Below, in pieces: positions 1 to 7,845 of a stretch of DNA of 35,146 bases. The stretch lies in contig NZ_JANLNW010000033.1 of NCBI RefSeq assembly GCF_025465945.1, positions 1 through 35,146 on the forward strand, read 5' to 3'. Position 1 is the stretch's first letter. The number at the start of each line of letters is the position of its first letter. This stretch comes from Pseudomonas sp. 6D_7.1_Bac1. Its GTDB lineage: Bacteria; Pseudomonadota; Gammaproteobacteria; Pseudomonadales; Pseudomonadaceae. Below the pieces are notes generated by a model that was not told where the DNA came from, searched no databases, and was given only the letters and a program-made list of their open reading frames with translations. A program made the translations under genes and the position numbers.

Positions 1-10
1 GCTCCCACAG
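1..10. repeat. Partial REP sequence at window edge
   Basis: GCTCCCACAG is the tail of the REP core seen elsewhere in the window, here cut by the left edge and lying just beyond the trmB stop codon. Confidence 0.55.
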
Positions 11-12
11 GC

Positions 13-738
13 TTACGACTGTTTTTCGAACTTCAAATCCCACACGCCATGCCCAAGACGTTCGCCGCGGCGTTCGAACTTGGTGATCGGGCGCTCGGCC
101 GGGCGTGGCACGCACTTGCCGTCTTCGGCGAGGTTGCGGTAACCCGGCGCGACGTTCATCACTTCCAGCATGTACTCGGCGTAGGGTTCCCAATCGGTGG
201 CCATGTGCAGCACACCGCCGACTTTCAACTTGCTACGCACCAGCTCAGCGAACGACGCCTGAACGATACGACGCTTGTGGTGACGGCTCTTGTGCCACGG
301 ATCCGGGAAAAACAGCATCAGGCGATCGAGACTGTTGTCGGCCACGCAACGGTTGAGCACTTCGATCGCATCGCAATCGTAGACCCGCAGGTTAGTCAGG
401 CCCTGGGTCAGCACACCGTTGAGTAGCGCGCCGACACCTGGGCGGTGCACTTCAACGCCAATGAAATCCTGATCCGGCGAAGCCGCAGCCATTTCCAGCA
501 GCGAATGGCCCATGCCAAAGCCGATTTCCAGCGAGCGCGGTGCTGCGCGACCGAACACCTGGTCAAAGTCCACCGGCGCGTCGGCCAGTGGCAGGACGAA
601 CAGCGGCGTGCCCTGTTCCAGGCCCTTTTGCTGGCCTTCGGTCATGCGCCCGGCGCGCATCACAAAACTCTTGATGCGGCGGTGTTGGCGCTCTTCGCCT
701 GCTTCCGTCTGGATTGGCGTGTCGTTCGATTCAGTCAT
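13..738 (-). CDS. trmB: tRNA (guanine-N7-)-methyltransferase TrmB
   Basis: SAM-dependent enzyme that makes m7G46 in the variable loop of tRNAs. The 241-residue product has the SAM-binding stretch EIGFGMGHS near residue 71, the family motif [15 protein letters not shown] near residue 144, and the C-terminal TKFERRG signature, so it is complete and of normal length. I start it at the ATG at 738; a TTG codon directly upstream (741) is also in frame but less likely. It begins 9 bases after the thiG stop, so it is probably cotranscribed with thiS-thiG. The stop codon lies next to a half REP sequence at the window edge. Identification is firm; the start is uncertain by one codon. Confidence 0.96.
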   Translation of the reverse strand: MTESNDTPIQTEAGEERQHRRIKSFVMRAGRMTEGQQKGLEQGTPLFVLPLADAPVDFDQVFGRAAPRSLEIGFGMGHSLLEMAAASPDQDFIGVEVHRPGVGALLNGVLTQGLTNLRVYDCDAIEVLNRCVADNSLDRLMLFFPDPWHKSRHHKRRIVQASFAELVRSKLKVGGVLHMATDWEPYAEYMLEVMNVAPGYRNLAEDGKCVPRPAERPITKFERRGERLGHGVWDLKFEKQS

Positions 739-747
739 CAATGGCTC

Positions 748-1542
748 TTACTTGATCAGACCATCCAGCGGCGAGGAGGCGCTGGCATAGAGTTTTTTCG
801 GCATGCGCCCGGCGAGGTACGCCAGACGACCTGCAATAATGGCGTGTTTCATGGCTTCAGCCATCATGATCGGCTGCTGGGCGTGGGCGATGGCCGAGTT
901 CATCAGCACCGCTTCGCAACCCAGCTCCATGGCGATGGTCGCGTCGGAAGCGGTGCCGACACCGGCATCCACCAACACCGGGATCTTGGCTTCTTCGAGG
1001 ATGATCTGCAGGTTGTACGGGTTGCAGATCCCCAGGCCCGTGCCGATCAGACCGGCCAGCGGCATGACTGCGATGCAGCCGATTTCCGCCAGTTGACGGG
1101 CAATGATCGGGTCATCGCTGGTGTAGACCATCACGTCGAAACCTTCCTTGACCAGCACTTCGGCGGCCTTGAGGGTTTCGATCACGTTAGGGAACAGGGT
1201 TTTCTGGTCCGCCAACACTTCCAGCTTCACCAGGTTGTGGCCGCCGAGCAGCTCACGGGCCAGGCGGCAGGTGCGCACAGCCTCGGTAGCGTCGAAGCAC
1301 CCGGCGGTGTTCGGCAGGAAGGTGTAGCGATCCGGCGACAGGACTTCGAGCAGGTTCGGTTCGCCCGGGTTCTGGCCGAGGTTGGTCCGGCGCACGGCGA
1401 AGGTGACGATCTCGGCACCCGAGGCTTCGATGGCCAGGCGGGTTTCTTCCATGTCACGGTACTTGCCGGTACCTACCAGCAAACGCGACTGGTAAGTACG
1501 ACCGGCCAGGACGAAAGGCTTGTCGCTGCGAACGTTGCTCAT
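748..1542 (-). CDS. thiG: Thiazole synthase ThiG
   Basis: Cytoplasmic TIM-barrel enzyme that builds the thiazole phosphate of thiamine from deoxyxylulose phosphate, dehydroglycine and ThiS thiocarboxylate. The 264-residue product starts [10 protein letters not shown] and carries the [20 protein letters not shown] opening, the LVKLEVLAD strand expected to hold the Schiff-base lysine, and the phosphate-binding end [13 protein letters not shown]. Length is typical. It lies 64 bases downstream of thiS and just upstream of trmB on the same strand, the arrangement I remember from other pseudomonads. Nothing odd was seen. Confidence 0.97.
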   Translation of the reverse strand: MSNVRSDKPFVLAGRTYQSRLLVGTGKYRDMEETRLAIEASGAEIVTFAVRRTNLGQNPGEPNLLEVLSPDRYTFLPNTAGCFDATEAVRTCRLARELLGGHNLVKLEVLADQKTLFPNVIETLKAAEVLVKEGFDVMVYTSDDPIIARQLAEIGCIAVMPLAGLIGTGLGICNPYNLQIILEEAKIPVLVDAGVGTASDATIAMELGCEAVLMNSAIAHAQQPIMMAEAMKHAIIAGRLAYLAGRMPKKLYASASSPLDGLIK

Positions 1543-1606
1543 CGGAAATCCTCTGGTGGGGTGAGGTTCTTGCAGAATGCTGTGAATGCTCGATAGACCG
1601 AAGGTT

Positions 1607-1807
1607 CTAGCCGCCGCCGATGGCGTGTACGACCTCTACGGAATCACCTTCCTTGAGAGCTGTTTCCGTGTGCTGGCTGCGCGGGACGATATCCAGATTG
1701 AGTTCGACCGCTACCCGGCGTCCGGTCAATTCCAGACGGGTCAGCAGGGCCGCAACGGTTTCACCGTCGGGCAGTTCAAGGGATTCGCCGTTCAACTGAA
1801 TGCGCAT
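1607..1807 (-). CDS. thiS: Sulfur carrier protein ThiS
   Basis: Small ubiquitin-like sulfur carrier that delivers sulfur, as a C-terminal thiocarboxylate, to ThiG. The 66-residue product starts MRIQLNGE, has the beta-grasp pattern, and ends in the required Gly-Gly (HAIGGG). I chose the internal ATG at 1807 because family members begin MRIQLNGE; an in-frame ATG pair at 1825/1822 would add MMAASG. Neither start has a strong Shine-Dalgarno sequence, so the start is a judgement. It is the first gene of the likely thiS-thiG-trmB operon. Confidence 0.93.
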   Translation of the reverse strand: MRIQLNGESLELPDGETVAALLTRLELTGRRVAVELNLDIVPRSQHTETALKEGDSVEVVHAIGGG

Positions 1808-1902
1808 GCCGGATGCCGCCATCATTTTTAGGGGCCAGCATTCTAGCCCGATCAGTCAGGTCGACCCAAGCCATTCGTCTTGAAATGGACCCTTAAGTCA
1901 GC

Positions 1903-2283
1903 TCAAGCGCCAGGCGGCAAGCGCGCGGCGGCAACCCCCAGGCACAGCCAGCCCACGAGGAACGCCAGACCGCCGAACGGCGTGACGATACCGAGCTTGC
2001 TGGCACCGGTCAGGGTCAGCAGGTACAGGCTGCCGGAAAACAGCAGGATGCCAATAGCAAATGATACGCCAGCCCAGGTGATCAAGCGCCCCGAAATCTG
2101 CGTGGCCAGCAGTGCCACGCCCAGTAGCGCCAGGGTATGCACCAGTTGGTAGGTGACGCCGGTGTGGAAAATCGCCAGGTATTCGGCACTCAGGCGGTCT
2201 TTCAGGCCGTGGGCGGCAAATGCTCCCAGGCCAACGCCGGTGAAACCGAAAAAAGCGGCCAGCATCAGAAAGCCACGCAGCAT
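1903..2283 (-). CDS. DUF423 (YgdD-type) small inner-membrane protein
   Basis: 126-residue, very hydrophobic protein with about four predicted membrane helices. It has the DUF423 hallmarks GVGLGAFAAHGLKDRL near residues 16-31 and FHTGVTYQLVHTLALL near 39-54, and a central SFAIGILLFSGSLYLLTL helix. Function of the family is not established. The ATG at 2283 is preceded by CTGGAG six to nine bases upstream. It is transcribed away from mtgA, with which it shares a 74-base divergent spacer. Family assignment is confident; role unknown. Confidence 0.9.
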   Translation of the reverse strand: MLRGFLMLAAFFGFTGVGLGAFAAHGLKDRLSAEYLAIFHTGVTYQLVHTLALLGVALLATQISGRLITWAGVSFAIGILLFSGSLYLLTLTGASKLGIVTPFGGLAFLVGWLCLGVAAARLPPGA

Positions 2284-2318
2284 GAGGAACTCCAGTCAGA
2301 ATCATTCAACAGGGTCTG

Positions 2319-2324
2319 TATAAT
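2319..2324 (+). promoter_or_regulatory. Probable mtgA sigma-70 -10 box
   Basis: A perfect TATAAT lies 33 bases upstream of the mtgA start codon in the spacer between the DUF423 gene and mtgA. No convincing TTGACA-like -35 box is found at 16-18 bases upstream, so the assignment rests on the -10 box and position. Confidence 0.5.
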
Positions 2325-2357
2325 GGCCCGCTCGACAGGTTCGGCCAAGCCATCTCT

Positions 2358-3080
2358 ATGCTGCGTTTATTGTTCCGCCGCTTCACAAAAGCCCTGCTCT
2401 GGTTCGCGGTTGGCAGCGTGTTGCTGGTGTTGGTGTTTCGCTTTGTTCCACCTCCGGGGACGGCGCTGATGGTTGAGCGCAAGATCGAATCCTGGGTCGA
2501 TGGTGAGCCTATCGATGTGCAACGCAACTGGCAGCCGTGGGAAAACATCTCCGATGACCTGAAGGTTGCGGTGATGGCCGGCGAAGACCAGAAATTCCCC
2601 GAGCATTGGGGTTTTGACTTCGGTGCGATTCAGGCAGCGCTGGCCCACAATGAACTCGGCGGCTCGATTCGTGGCGCCAGTACCCTGAGCCAGCAAGTGT
2701 CGAAAAACCTGTTCCTGTGGTCCGGACGCAGCTGGCTGCGAAAGGGCCTGGAAGCCTGGTTCACTGGACTGATCGAGGTGTTCTGGCCCAAGCAGCGGAT
2801 TCTTGAGGTGTACCTCAACAGCGTGGAATGGGATGACGGAGTGTTTGGCGCCGAAGCCGCTGCCCGGCATCACTTTGGCGTGAGCGCCCGCTCGCTCAGC
2901 CGTCAGCAGGCCAGTTTGCTGGCCGCTGTGCTGCCGAACCCTCGCGTCTGGAGCGCCAGTCATCCGAGCCCTTATGTGTCGCGGCGCGCGGGCTGGATCC
3001 GGCAGCAAATGAGTCAGTTGGGTGGCGACAGCTACCTGATCGGACTGAACGATTCGCGCCGAGCGCCCTGGGCTCAATAG
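2358..3080 (+). CDS. mtgA: Monofunctional biosynthetic peptidoglycan transglycosylase MtgA
   Basis: Inner-membrane glycosyltransferase (GT51) that polymerises lipid II into glycan strands. The 240-residue product has an N-terminal membrane anchor (about residues 10-33) and the GT51 motifs in order: EDQKFPEHWGFD with catalytic Glu76, GASTLSQQVSKNLFLW from residue 107, KGLEAWFTGLIE, and KQRILEVYLNSVEWDDGVFG. There is no transpeptidase domain, which separates it from class A PBPs. The start ATG at 2358 has only a weak Shine-Dalgarno sequence. It stands alone, followed by a REPIN and the rpoH terminator. Confidence 0.96.
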   Translation: MLRLLFRRFTKALLWFAVGSVLLVLVFRFVPPPGTALMVERKIESWVDGEPIDVQRNWQPWENISDDLKVAVMAGEDQKFPEHWGFDFGAIQAALAHNELGGSIRGASTLSQQVSKNLFLWSGRSWLRKGLEAWFTGLIEVFWPKQRILEVYLNSVEWDDGVFGAEAAARHHFGVSARSLSRQQASLLAAVLPNPRVWSASHPSPYVSRRAGWIRQQMSQLGGDSYLIGLNDSRRAPWAQ

Positions 3081-3113
3081 CCGATCACGATTCCAGCAGC
3101 ACTGGAGATCCAC

Positions 3114-3204
3114 TGTGGGAGCGAGCCTGCTCGTGAAAGCGTCGGGTCAGCCGATACCAATGTTGAATGATCAACCGTCATCGCGAGCAGGCTCGCTCCC
3201 ACAG
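3114..3204. repeat. REPIN (two inverted REP copies)
   Basis: Two REP copies in opposite orientation: GGGAGCGAGCCTGCTCGT starting near 3117, and the inverse CGCGAGCAGGCTCGCTCCC near 3182. About 45 bases lie between. The left copy has a T in place of the usual C at the end of the core. It lies between the convergent mtgA and rpoH genes. Confidence 0.9.
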
Positions 3205-3240
3205 GGGGCCGGTGTGAAGCAGGATTATTGGGCACAAACA

Positions 3241-3273
3241 AAAACGCCCCAATCAATGATCGGGGCGTTTTTT
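3241..3273. terminator. Bidirectional intrinsic terminator between rpoH and mtgA
   Basis: Arms ACGCCCC (3244-3250) and GGGGCGT (3262-3268) form a GC-rich stem extended by ATCA/TGAT toward a small loop, flanked by A-runs on the left and T-runs on the right. It therefore resembles an intrinsic terminator on both strands and sits 14 bases beyond the rpoH stop. Confidence 0.9.
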
Positions 3274-3286
3274 ATTGCGTGACAGC

Positions 3287-4141
3287 TTAAGCCGCAATCG
3301 ACAGCTTGAGCTTGTTCATCGCACTCTTTTCAAGCTGACGGATACGCTCGGCCGACACGTTGTACTTCTGCGCCAGGTCGTGCAGCGTGGCTTTTTCTTC
3401 TGCCAGCCAGCGCTGATAGAGAATGTCACGGCTGCGGTCGTCCAGCACTTCCAGCGCTTCGTGCAGGTTGCTGGTGGAATTGTCGGTCCAGTCGGCATCT
3501 TCCAGTTGACGGGCCGGGTCGTACCGGTGGTCTTCCAGATAGTTGGCCGGCGACTGGAAAGCGCTGTCGTCGTCCGCTTCCGCAGCCGGGTCGAAGGCCA
3601 TGTCATGGCCGGTCAGGCGACTTTCCATCTCGCGTACTTCCCGCGGCTCTACGCCGAGGCTTTCAGCCACACGATGGACTTCCTCGTTGTTCAGCCACGC
3701 CAGGCGTTTTTTCTGGCTGCGCAGGTTGAAGAACAGTTTGCGCTGGGCCTTGGTCGTGGCGACCTTGACGATGCGCCAGTTGCGCAGGATGAATTCGTGG
3801 ATTTCAGCCTTGATCCAGTGCACCGCAAAGGACACCAGGCGCACGCCCATTTCCGGGTTGAAGCGCTTGACCGCTTTCATCAGGCCAACGTTGCCTTCCT
3901 GGATCAGGTCAGCCTGGGCCAGGCCGTAGCCGGAATAGCTACGGGCAATATGTACAACAAAACGCAGGTGGGCGAGCACCATCTGCCGAGCCGCCCCCAA
4001 ATCCTGCTCATAATAGAGACTCTCGGCCAGTTCACGCTCCTGCTCCGGTGTCAGCAATGGAATGCTGTTCACCGTGTGCACATAAGCCTCCAGGTTCGCG
4101 CCTGGGACTAGAGCATAAGCAGGTTGCAAAGAAGTGGTCAT
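3287..4141 (-). CDS. rpoH: RNA polymerase heat-shock sigma factor RpoH (sigma-32)
   Basis: Alternative sigma factor that directs RNA polymerase to heat-shock promoters. The 284-residue product begins [20 protein letters not shown] and has region 2 ([39 protein letters not shown]), the RpoH-specific stretch following it ([16 protein letters not shown]), and the region 4 helix-turn-helix ([29 protein letters not shown]). I start at 4141 because a clear GGAGG lies about eight bases upstream and the protein then matches the family; an in-frame extension to 4213 runs through the leader and is not supported. It follows ftsX after 112 bases and ends at a strong terminator. Confidence 0.97.
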   Translation of the reverse strand: MTTSLQPAYALVPGANLEAYVHTVNSIPLLTPEQERELAESLYYEQDLGAARQMVLAHLRFVVHIARSYSGYGLAQADLIQEGNVGLMKAVKRFNPEMGVRLVSFAVHWIKAEIHEFILRNWRIVKVATTKAQRKLFFNLRSQKKRLAWLNNEEVHRVAESLGVEPREVREMESRLTGHDMAFDPAAEADDDSAFQSPANYLEDHRYDPARQLEDADWTDNSTSNLHEALEVLDDRSRDILYQRWLAEEKATLHDLAQKYNVSAERIRQLEKSAMNKLKLSIAA

Positions 4142-4253
4142 ACGAAAAAACCTCCGACTCACATAACTCGTGCAGTTCAGCACTGCGAAAATTGACCGGG
4201 AACCGAAGGACAAGTTCCCCTAAACGCTGAAAGGTCATACAAGCAAAAAGACA
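4142..4253 (-). promoter_or_regulatory. rpoH leader with two possible hairpins
   Basis: This 112-base spacer between ftsX and rpoH, read in the rpoH direction, contains GGGAAC...GTTCCC with a 10-base loop, then GCAGT...ACTGC with a 5-base loop, then the GGAGG ribosome binding site. It probably also holds an rpoH promoter, but I could not assign -35/-10 boxes with confidence. Confidence 0.4.
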
Positions 4254-5276
4254 CTACTTCGGAGCAAGCTCTCTCAAATGGCGTGCTACCGCAATCCAAG
4301 CACCGATATACCCCAACAGCACTGCGCCTAGCAAGAGTGACAGACCATCGGCAACCGGCACCCCGGCCAACGCGAAATTACTGCCATACAAGCCGGCCAG
4401 CCCTACCACTGCATCGTTCAACCAGTTCAGGCCGAACGCCAGAACACCCCAGGAAAGAATCCCCGCACCGAAGCCATAAAGCGCGCCCATGTACAGAAAA
4501 GGCCTACGCACATAGCTGTCAGTGCCGCCCACGAGTTTAATCACTTCTATCTCGATGCGGCGGTTTTCAATATGAAGACGAATGGTATTGCCTATCACCA
4601 AAAGTAATGCAGAAACCAGCAACACGGTCAGACCGAAGACAAACCGCTCGCCCAGCTTGAGGATGGCCGCCAGACGCTCGACCCAGACTAGATCAAGTTG
4701 CGCCTGTTGTACCTTCGGCAGCTCGGAAAGTCTTTGTCTTAATGCTTCAAGGGTCGCTTTGTCGACTTCGTTCGGGGTGACCAGCACCACGCCAGGCAAC
4801 GGATTCTGCGGCAGCTCCTTGAGCGCCTCGCCCAGGCCGGACTGCTGCTGGAATTCTTCCAGTGCCTGTTCGCGGCTGATGTACTCGGCATCAGCCACGC
4901 CCGGCAAGCCTTTGATCTGATCGCGCAGTTGCTCGCCTTCATTGGCGCTGGCGTCGAGTTGCAGGTACAGCGATATTTGCGCCGCACGCTGCCAGGACCC
5001 GCCCAGACGCTCGACGTTGTTCAGCAGTAACGACAAGCCCATCGGCAGGCTCAGGGCAACGGCCATCACCAGACAGGTGAAGAAGCTGCCGATCGGCTGC
5101 TTGCCCAGGCGCCGCAGACTGTCGAGCAAACTGGCGCGGTGGCTTTCGATCCAGGCGCGCAGCAAGGTGCTGAAGTCCGGGCCGTCGTCTTCGTCGCGCT
5201 TTTTCTTCTGTGGCTTCGGATCGGCGGCCTTCGGGGCCACGCGCTCGGAAACCTTCGGACTGCGTGTTGCACTCAT
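4254..5276 (-). CDS. ftsX: Cell division protein FtsX
   Basis: Membrane subunit of the FtsEX complex, which links the divisome to septal peptidoglycan hydrolysis. The 340-residue product has a charged cytoplasmic N-terminus (KPQKKKRDEDDG), a first membrane helix about residues 61-86, a periplasmic domain of about 120 residues, and three further helices near 212-232, 268-290 and 312-334, the permease-like fold expected. Its ATG overlaps the ftsE stop by four bases, so translation is likely coupled. The N-terminal cytoplasmic extension is longer than the E. coli one as I remember it. Confidence 0.96.
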   Translation of the reverse strand: MSATRSPKVSERVAPKAADPKPQKKKRDEDDGPDFSTLLRAWIESHRASLLDSLRRLGKQPIGSFFTCLVMAVALSLPMGLSLLLNNVERLGGSWQRAAQISLYLQLDASANEGEQLRDQIKGLPGVADAEYISREQALEEFQQQSGLGEALKELPQNPLPGVVLVTPNEVDKATLEALRQRLSELPKVQQAQLDLVWVERLAAILKLGERFVFGLTVLLVSALLLVIGNTIRLHIENRRIEIEVIKLVGGTDSYVRRPFLYMGALYGFGAGILSWGVLAFGLNWLNDAVVGLAGLYGSNFALAGVPVADGLSLLLGAVLLGYIGAWIAVARHLRELAPK

Positions 5277-5944
5277 ACCCCGGCCTCCCCGTCGCCGATC
5301 AATCGGCCACGTTGCAAGGTCAGCATGCGATGACGCATGCGGGCGATCAGCGCCAAATCATGACTGGCGATCAGCACGCTGGTGCCCAGACGGTTGATGT
5401 CTTCGAAGACACCCATGATTTCTGCGGCCAGACGCGGGTCAAGGTTACCGGTCGGTTCGTCCGCCAGCAGCAAGGCCGGACGATGGACGATGGCGCGGGC
5501 GATACCGACGCGCTGTTGCTGACCGGTGGACAGGTCGCCCGGGTAGAGGTCGGTCTTGTCCGAGAGCGCCACGCGCTCCAGGGCCGAGTCCACGCGCTTG
5601 GCGATTTCCGCCTTGGACAGGCCAAGAATCTGCAACGGCAAGGCGACGTTGTTGAACACCGTACGGTCGAACAGCAACTGGTGGTTCTGGAACACCACGC
5701 CAATCTGCCGGCGCAGGTACGGGATCTGTGCGTTACTGATGGTGCCCAGGTCCTGCCCCGCCAGTAGCAATTTGCCGGTGGTCGGACGCTCCATGGCCAG
5801 CAACAGCCGCAGCAAGGTACTTTTACCGGCGCCGGAGTGGCCGGTGACAAACAAGAACTCGCCCCGACGGACTCGAAAGCTCAGCTCATGCAAGCCGACG
5901 TGACCGTTCGGATAGCGCTTACCGACCTGTTCGAAACGAATCAT
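5273..5944 (-). CDS. ftsE: Cell division ATP-binding protein FtsE
   Basis: ATPase of FtsEX, acting at the inner face of the cytoplasmic membrane. The 223-residue product shows Walker A GHSGAGKST near residues 36-44, the Q-loop region QNHQLLFDRTV, the ABC signature LSTGQQQRVGIARA, Walker B LLLADEPTGNLD and the switch histidine in IASHDLAL. Its start overlaps the ftsY stop and its stop overlaps the ftsX start, each by four bases, so the three genes form one tight operon ftsY-ftsE-ftsX. Confidence 0.97.
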   Translation of the reverse strand: MIRFEQVGKRYPNGHVGLHELSFRVRRGEFLFVTGHSGAGKSTLLRLLLAMERPTTGKLLLAGQDLGTISNAQIPYLRRQIGVVFQNHQLLFDRTVFNNVALPLQILGLSKAEIAKRVDSALERVALSDKTDLYPGDLSTGQQQRVGIARAIVHRPALLLADEPTGNLDPRLAAEIMGVFEDINRLGTSVLIASHDLALIARMRHRMLTLQRGRLIGDGEAGV

Positions 5945-7503
5945 GAACGCTCCCGCTCGGCAAAGAGTGCCTGGACAAAGGGTTCTGCTTCAAAGGTACG
6001 CAAGTCATCGATGCCTTCACCGACACCGATGTAGCGAATCGGCAGACCAAACTGCTTGGCCAGGGCAAAAATCACCCCGCCCTTGGCCGTGCCATCGAGT
6101 TTGGTCAGGGCCAGGCCGGTCAGTTCGACCGTCTGGTTGAATTGCTTGGCCTGGTTGATGGCGTTCTGGCCAGTACCGGCGTCGAGCACCAGCAGCACCT
6201 CATGCGGCGCCTCGGCGTCGAGCTTGCTGATGACCCGGCGAACCTTCTTCAACTCTTCCATCAGGTTGTCTTTGGTGTGCAGACGACCGGCGGTGTCGGC
6301 GATCAACACGTCAATCCCACGGGCCTTGGCGGCCTGCACGGCGTCGAAGATCACCGAAGCCGAGTCGGCGCCGGTGTGCTGCGCGATTACCGGGATCTTG
6401 TTGCGCTCGCCCCAGACCTGCAACTGCTCGACCGCCGCGGCGCGGAAGGTGTCACCCGCCGCGAGCATGACTTTCTTACCTTCGAGTTGCAGCTTCTTCG
6501 CCAGTTTGCCGATGGTGGTGGTTTTGCCGGCACCGTTGACGCCGACCACCAGAATCACGAACGGCTTGTTCTGCGAGGTGATGTTCAGCGGCTGCTCGAC
6601 AGGCTTGAGCATGCTGGCAAGCTCGGCCTGCAAGGATTTGTACAGGGCATCGGCGTCAGCCAACTGCTTGCGCGCAACTTTCTGGGTCAGGCTCTGGATG
6701 ATCACCGAGGTGGCTTCGACGCCAACGTCAGCGGTCAACAGGCGGGTTTCGATGTCTTCGAGCAGTTCGTCGTCGATCAGCTTCTTGCCGAGGAACAGAC
6801 TGGCCATGCCCTCGCCGATGCTGGCGCTGGTTTTCGACAGGCCTTGCTTGAGGCGGGCAAAGAAGCCGGCTTTTGTTTCTTCGGTGCGGGCCGGTTCGGC
6901 CACAACCGGAGCCGGAACAACAGGAGCGACCGGCGGTGGCGGTGGCGGTGTTACCGGTGCAGCGACAACTGCCGGTGCCGGCGTTGGGACAGGCACGGGT
7001 GCAGGCTCTGGCACAACAAATGCCGCAATCACTGGTTCAGGCAGATCCGGCTCATCAATAACCGGCCGTTCAGTTGCCGGTTCGATGACCGGCAGCGGCT
7101 CGACCACCAGCAACTCTACGGCTTGCTGGACCACGGTCGGCGCAGGAATCGGTGGCGTGACATGCGGCGCCAGCTCGTCTTCGACCAGGGCTACCGGCTC
7201 TTCAGCCACCGGAAGCGTCAACCACGGCGTGTGCGTGACTTCTGGCGTACGCGGCAACTCTGCCACTGGCGCAGGCTGTGGCTCGACAACCGGTTGCACT
7301 ACCGGCTCGGCTATCGGCAATTCGACGGGGGCCGGCGCTTGCGCAACGCAAGCACCATCTATTACCGGCTCAGGCGCAACCTCAGGAAGTGGCTGTGACT
7401 GTTCGACGACGGGTTCCTGCGGCTTTTTGCGCAGCCATCCGAACAGGCTTTTTTTCTCGCCAGCCGCAGCTGGGCTCTTCTTGTCGTCGTTGGAACCAAA
7501 CAT
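5941..7503 (-). CDS. ftsY: Signal recognition particle receptor FtsY
   Basis: SRP receptor GTPase that docks ribosome-SRP complexes at the membrane. The 520-residue product begins MFGSNDDKKSPAAAGEKKSL and has a long Pro/Val/Glu-rich A-domain to about residue 210, then the N-domain helices (KAGFFARLKQGLSKTSASIG) and the G-domain: GVNGAGKTTTIGKLA, DTAGRLHTKDNLMEELKK and TKLDGTAKGG. The A-domain is low in sequence complexity, with many PVP, PAP and EPV repeats and a run of seven prolines around residue 188. First gene of ftsY-ftsE-ftsX. Confidence 0.97.
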   Translation of the reverse strand: MFGSNDDKKSPAAAGEKKSLFGWLRKKPQEPVVEQSQPLPEVAPEPVIDGACVAQAPAPVELPIAEPVVQPVVEPQPAPVAELPRTPEVTHTPWLTLPVAEEPVALVEDELAPHVTPPIPAPTVVQQAVELLVVEPLPVIEPATERPVIDEPDLPEPVIAAFVVPEPAPVPVPTPAPAVVAAPVTPPPPPPVAPVVPAPVVAEPARTEETKAGFFARLKQGLSKTSASIGEGMASLFLGKKLIDDELLEDIETRLLTADVGVEATSVIIQSLTQKVARKQLADADALYKSLQAELASMLKPVEQPLNITSQNKPFVILVVGVNGAGKTTTIGKLAKKLQLEGKKVMLAAGDTFRAAAVEQLQVWGERNKIPVIAQHTGADSASVIFDAVQAAKARGIDVLIADTAGRLHTKDNLMEELKKVRRVISKLDAEAPHEVLLVLDAGTGQNAINQAKQFNQTVELTGLALTKLDGTAKGGVIFALAKQFGLPIRYIGVGEGIDDLRTFEAEPFVQALFAERERS

Positions 7504-7845
7504 GGAGGACGGCTATCTCACGGTAGCGACGCGCCAATGGCGCCTCGGCAAATAAATATTCGATGCAGAACAGACTGCGTTTCACCCAGCTTGTTCACGC
7601 GCAACATGTTGTCGAAGTGCTCAACAGCACCTCAAGGATCGATTTCACGAAGGACTGGACTGGCAAAATCGGCGAAAAAGCGGAGTTTAGCTGATAAACC
7701 GAGGCTTTCCGCCGGGAACCCATACAACCCGATCAAGCACAAAAGCCTGATAGGCGTGGCCGCCAGTAAAACGGATCAGTATCCTAGCACCCTCTAGCCC
7801 GCCGACGCTAAGACCAAGCGGGCAGCCCAACAGGTTTAAAAACGA
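7504..7845. other. Divergent spacer between ftsY and the M16 peptidase genes
   Basis: 342 bases without a supported gene. It must hold the promoters of both flanking operons. A perfect inverted repeat GCGCCA-A-TGGCGC lies at 7531-7543, about 28 bases upstream of the ftsY ATG, where it would form a hairpin in the ftsY leader. Short ORFs here lack ribosome binding sites and family resemblance. No clear sigma-70 boxes were identified. Confidence 0.5.

Noticed and set aside
445..1596. 383-codon open frame on the plus strand over trmB and thiG
   Set aside because: His/Gln-rich shadow crossing two well-identified genes on the opposite strand.
3114..3204. Repeated GC-rich hairpins read as a CRISPR array
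   Set aside because: Copies are inverted pairs scattered in spacers, not direct repeats with regular unique spacers, and no cas genes are present.
3287..4213. Longer rpoH frame starting at 4213
   Set aside because: The extension translates the leader; the strong GGAGG belongs to the ATG at 4141 and the shorter protein fits the family.
6056..7555. 499-codon open frame on the plus strand, antisense to ftsY
   Set aside because: The translation is low-complexity Ser/Thr/Gly/Ala, it has no ribosome binding site and it mirrors the clear FtsY gene; an effect of GC-rich codon bias.
7537..7797. 86-codon frame in the ftsY/M16 spacer
   Set aside because: No ribosome binding site, covers the region that must hold divergent promoters, and the translation has no protein-like pattern.
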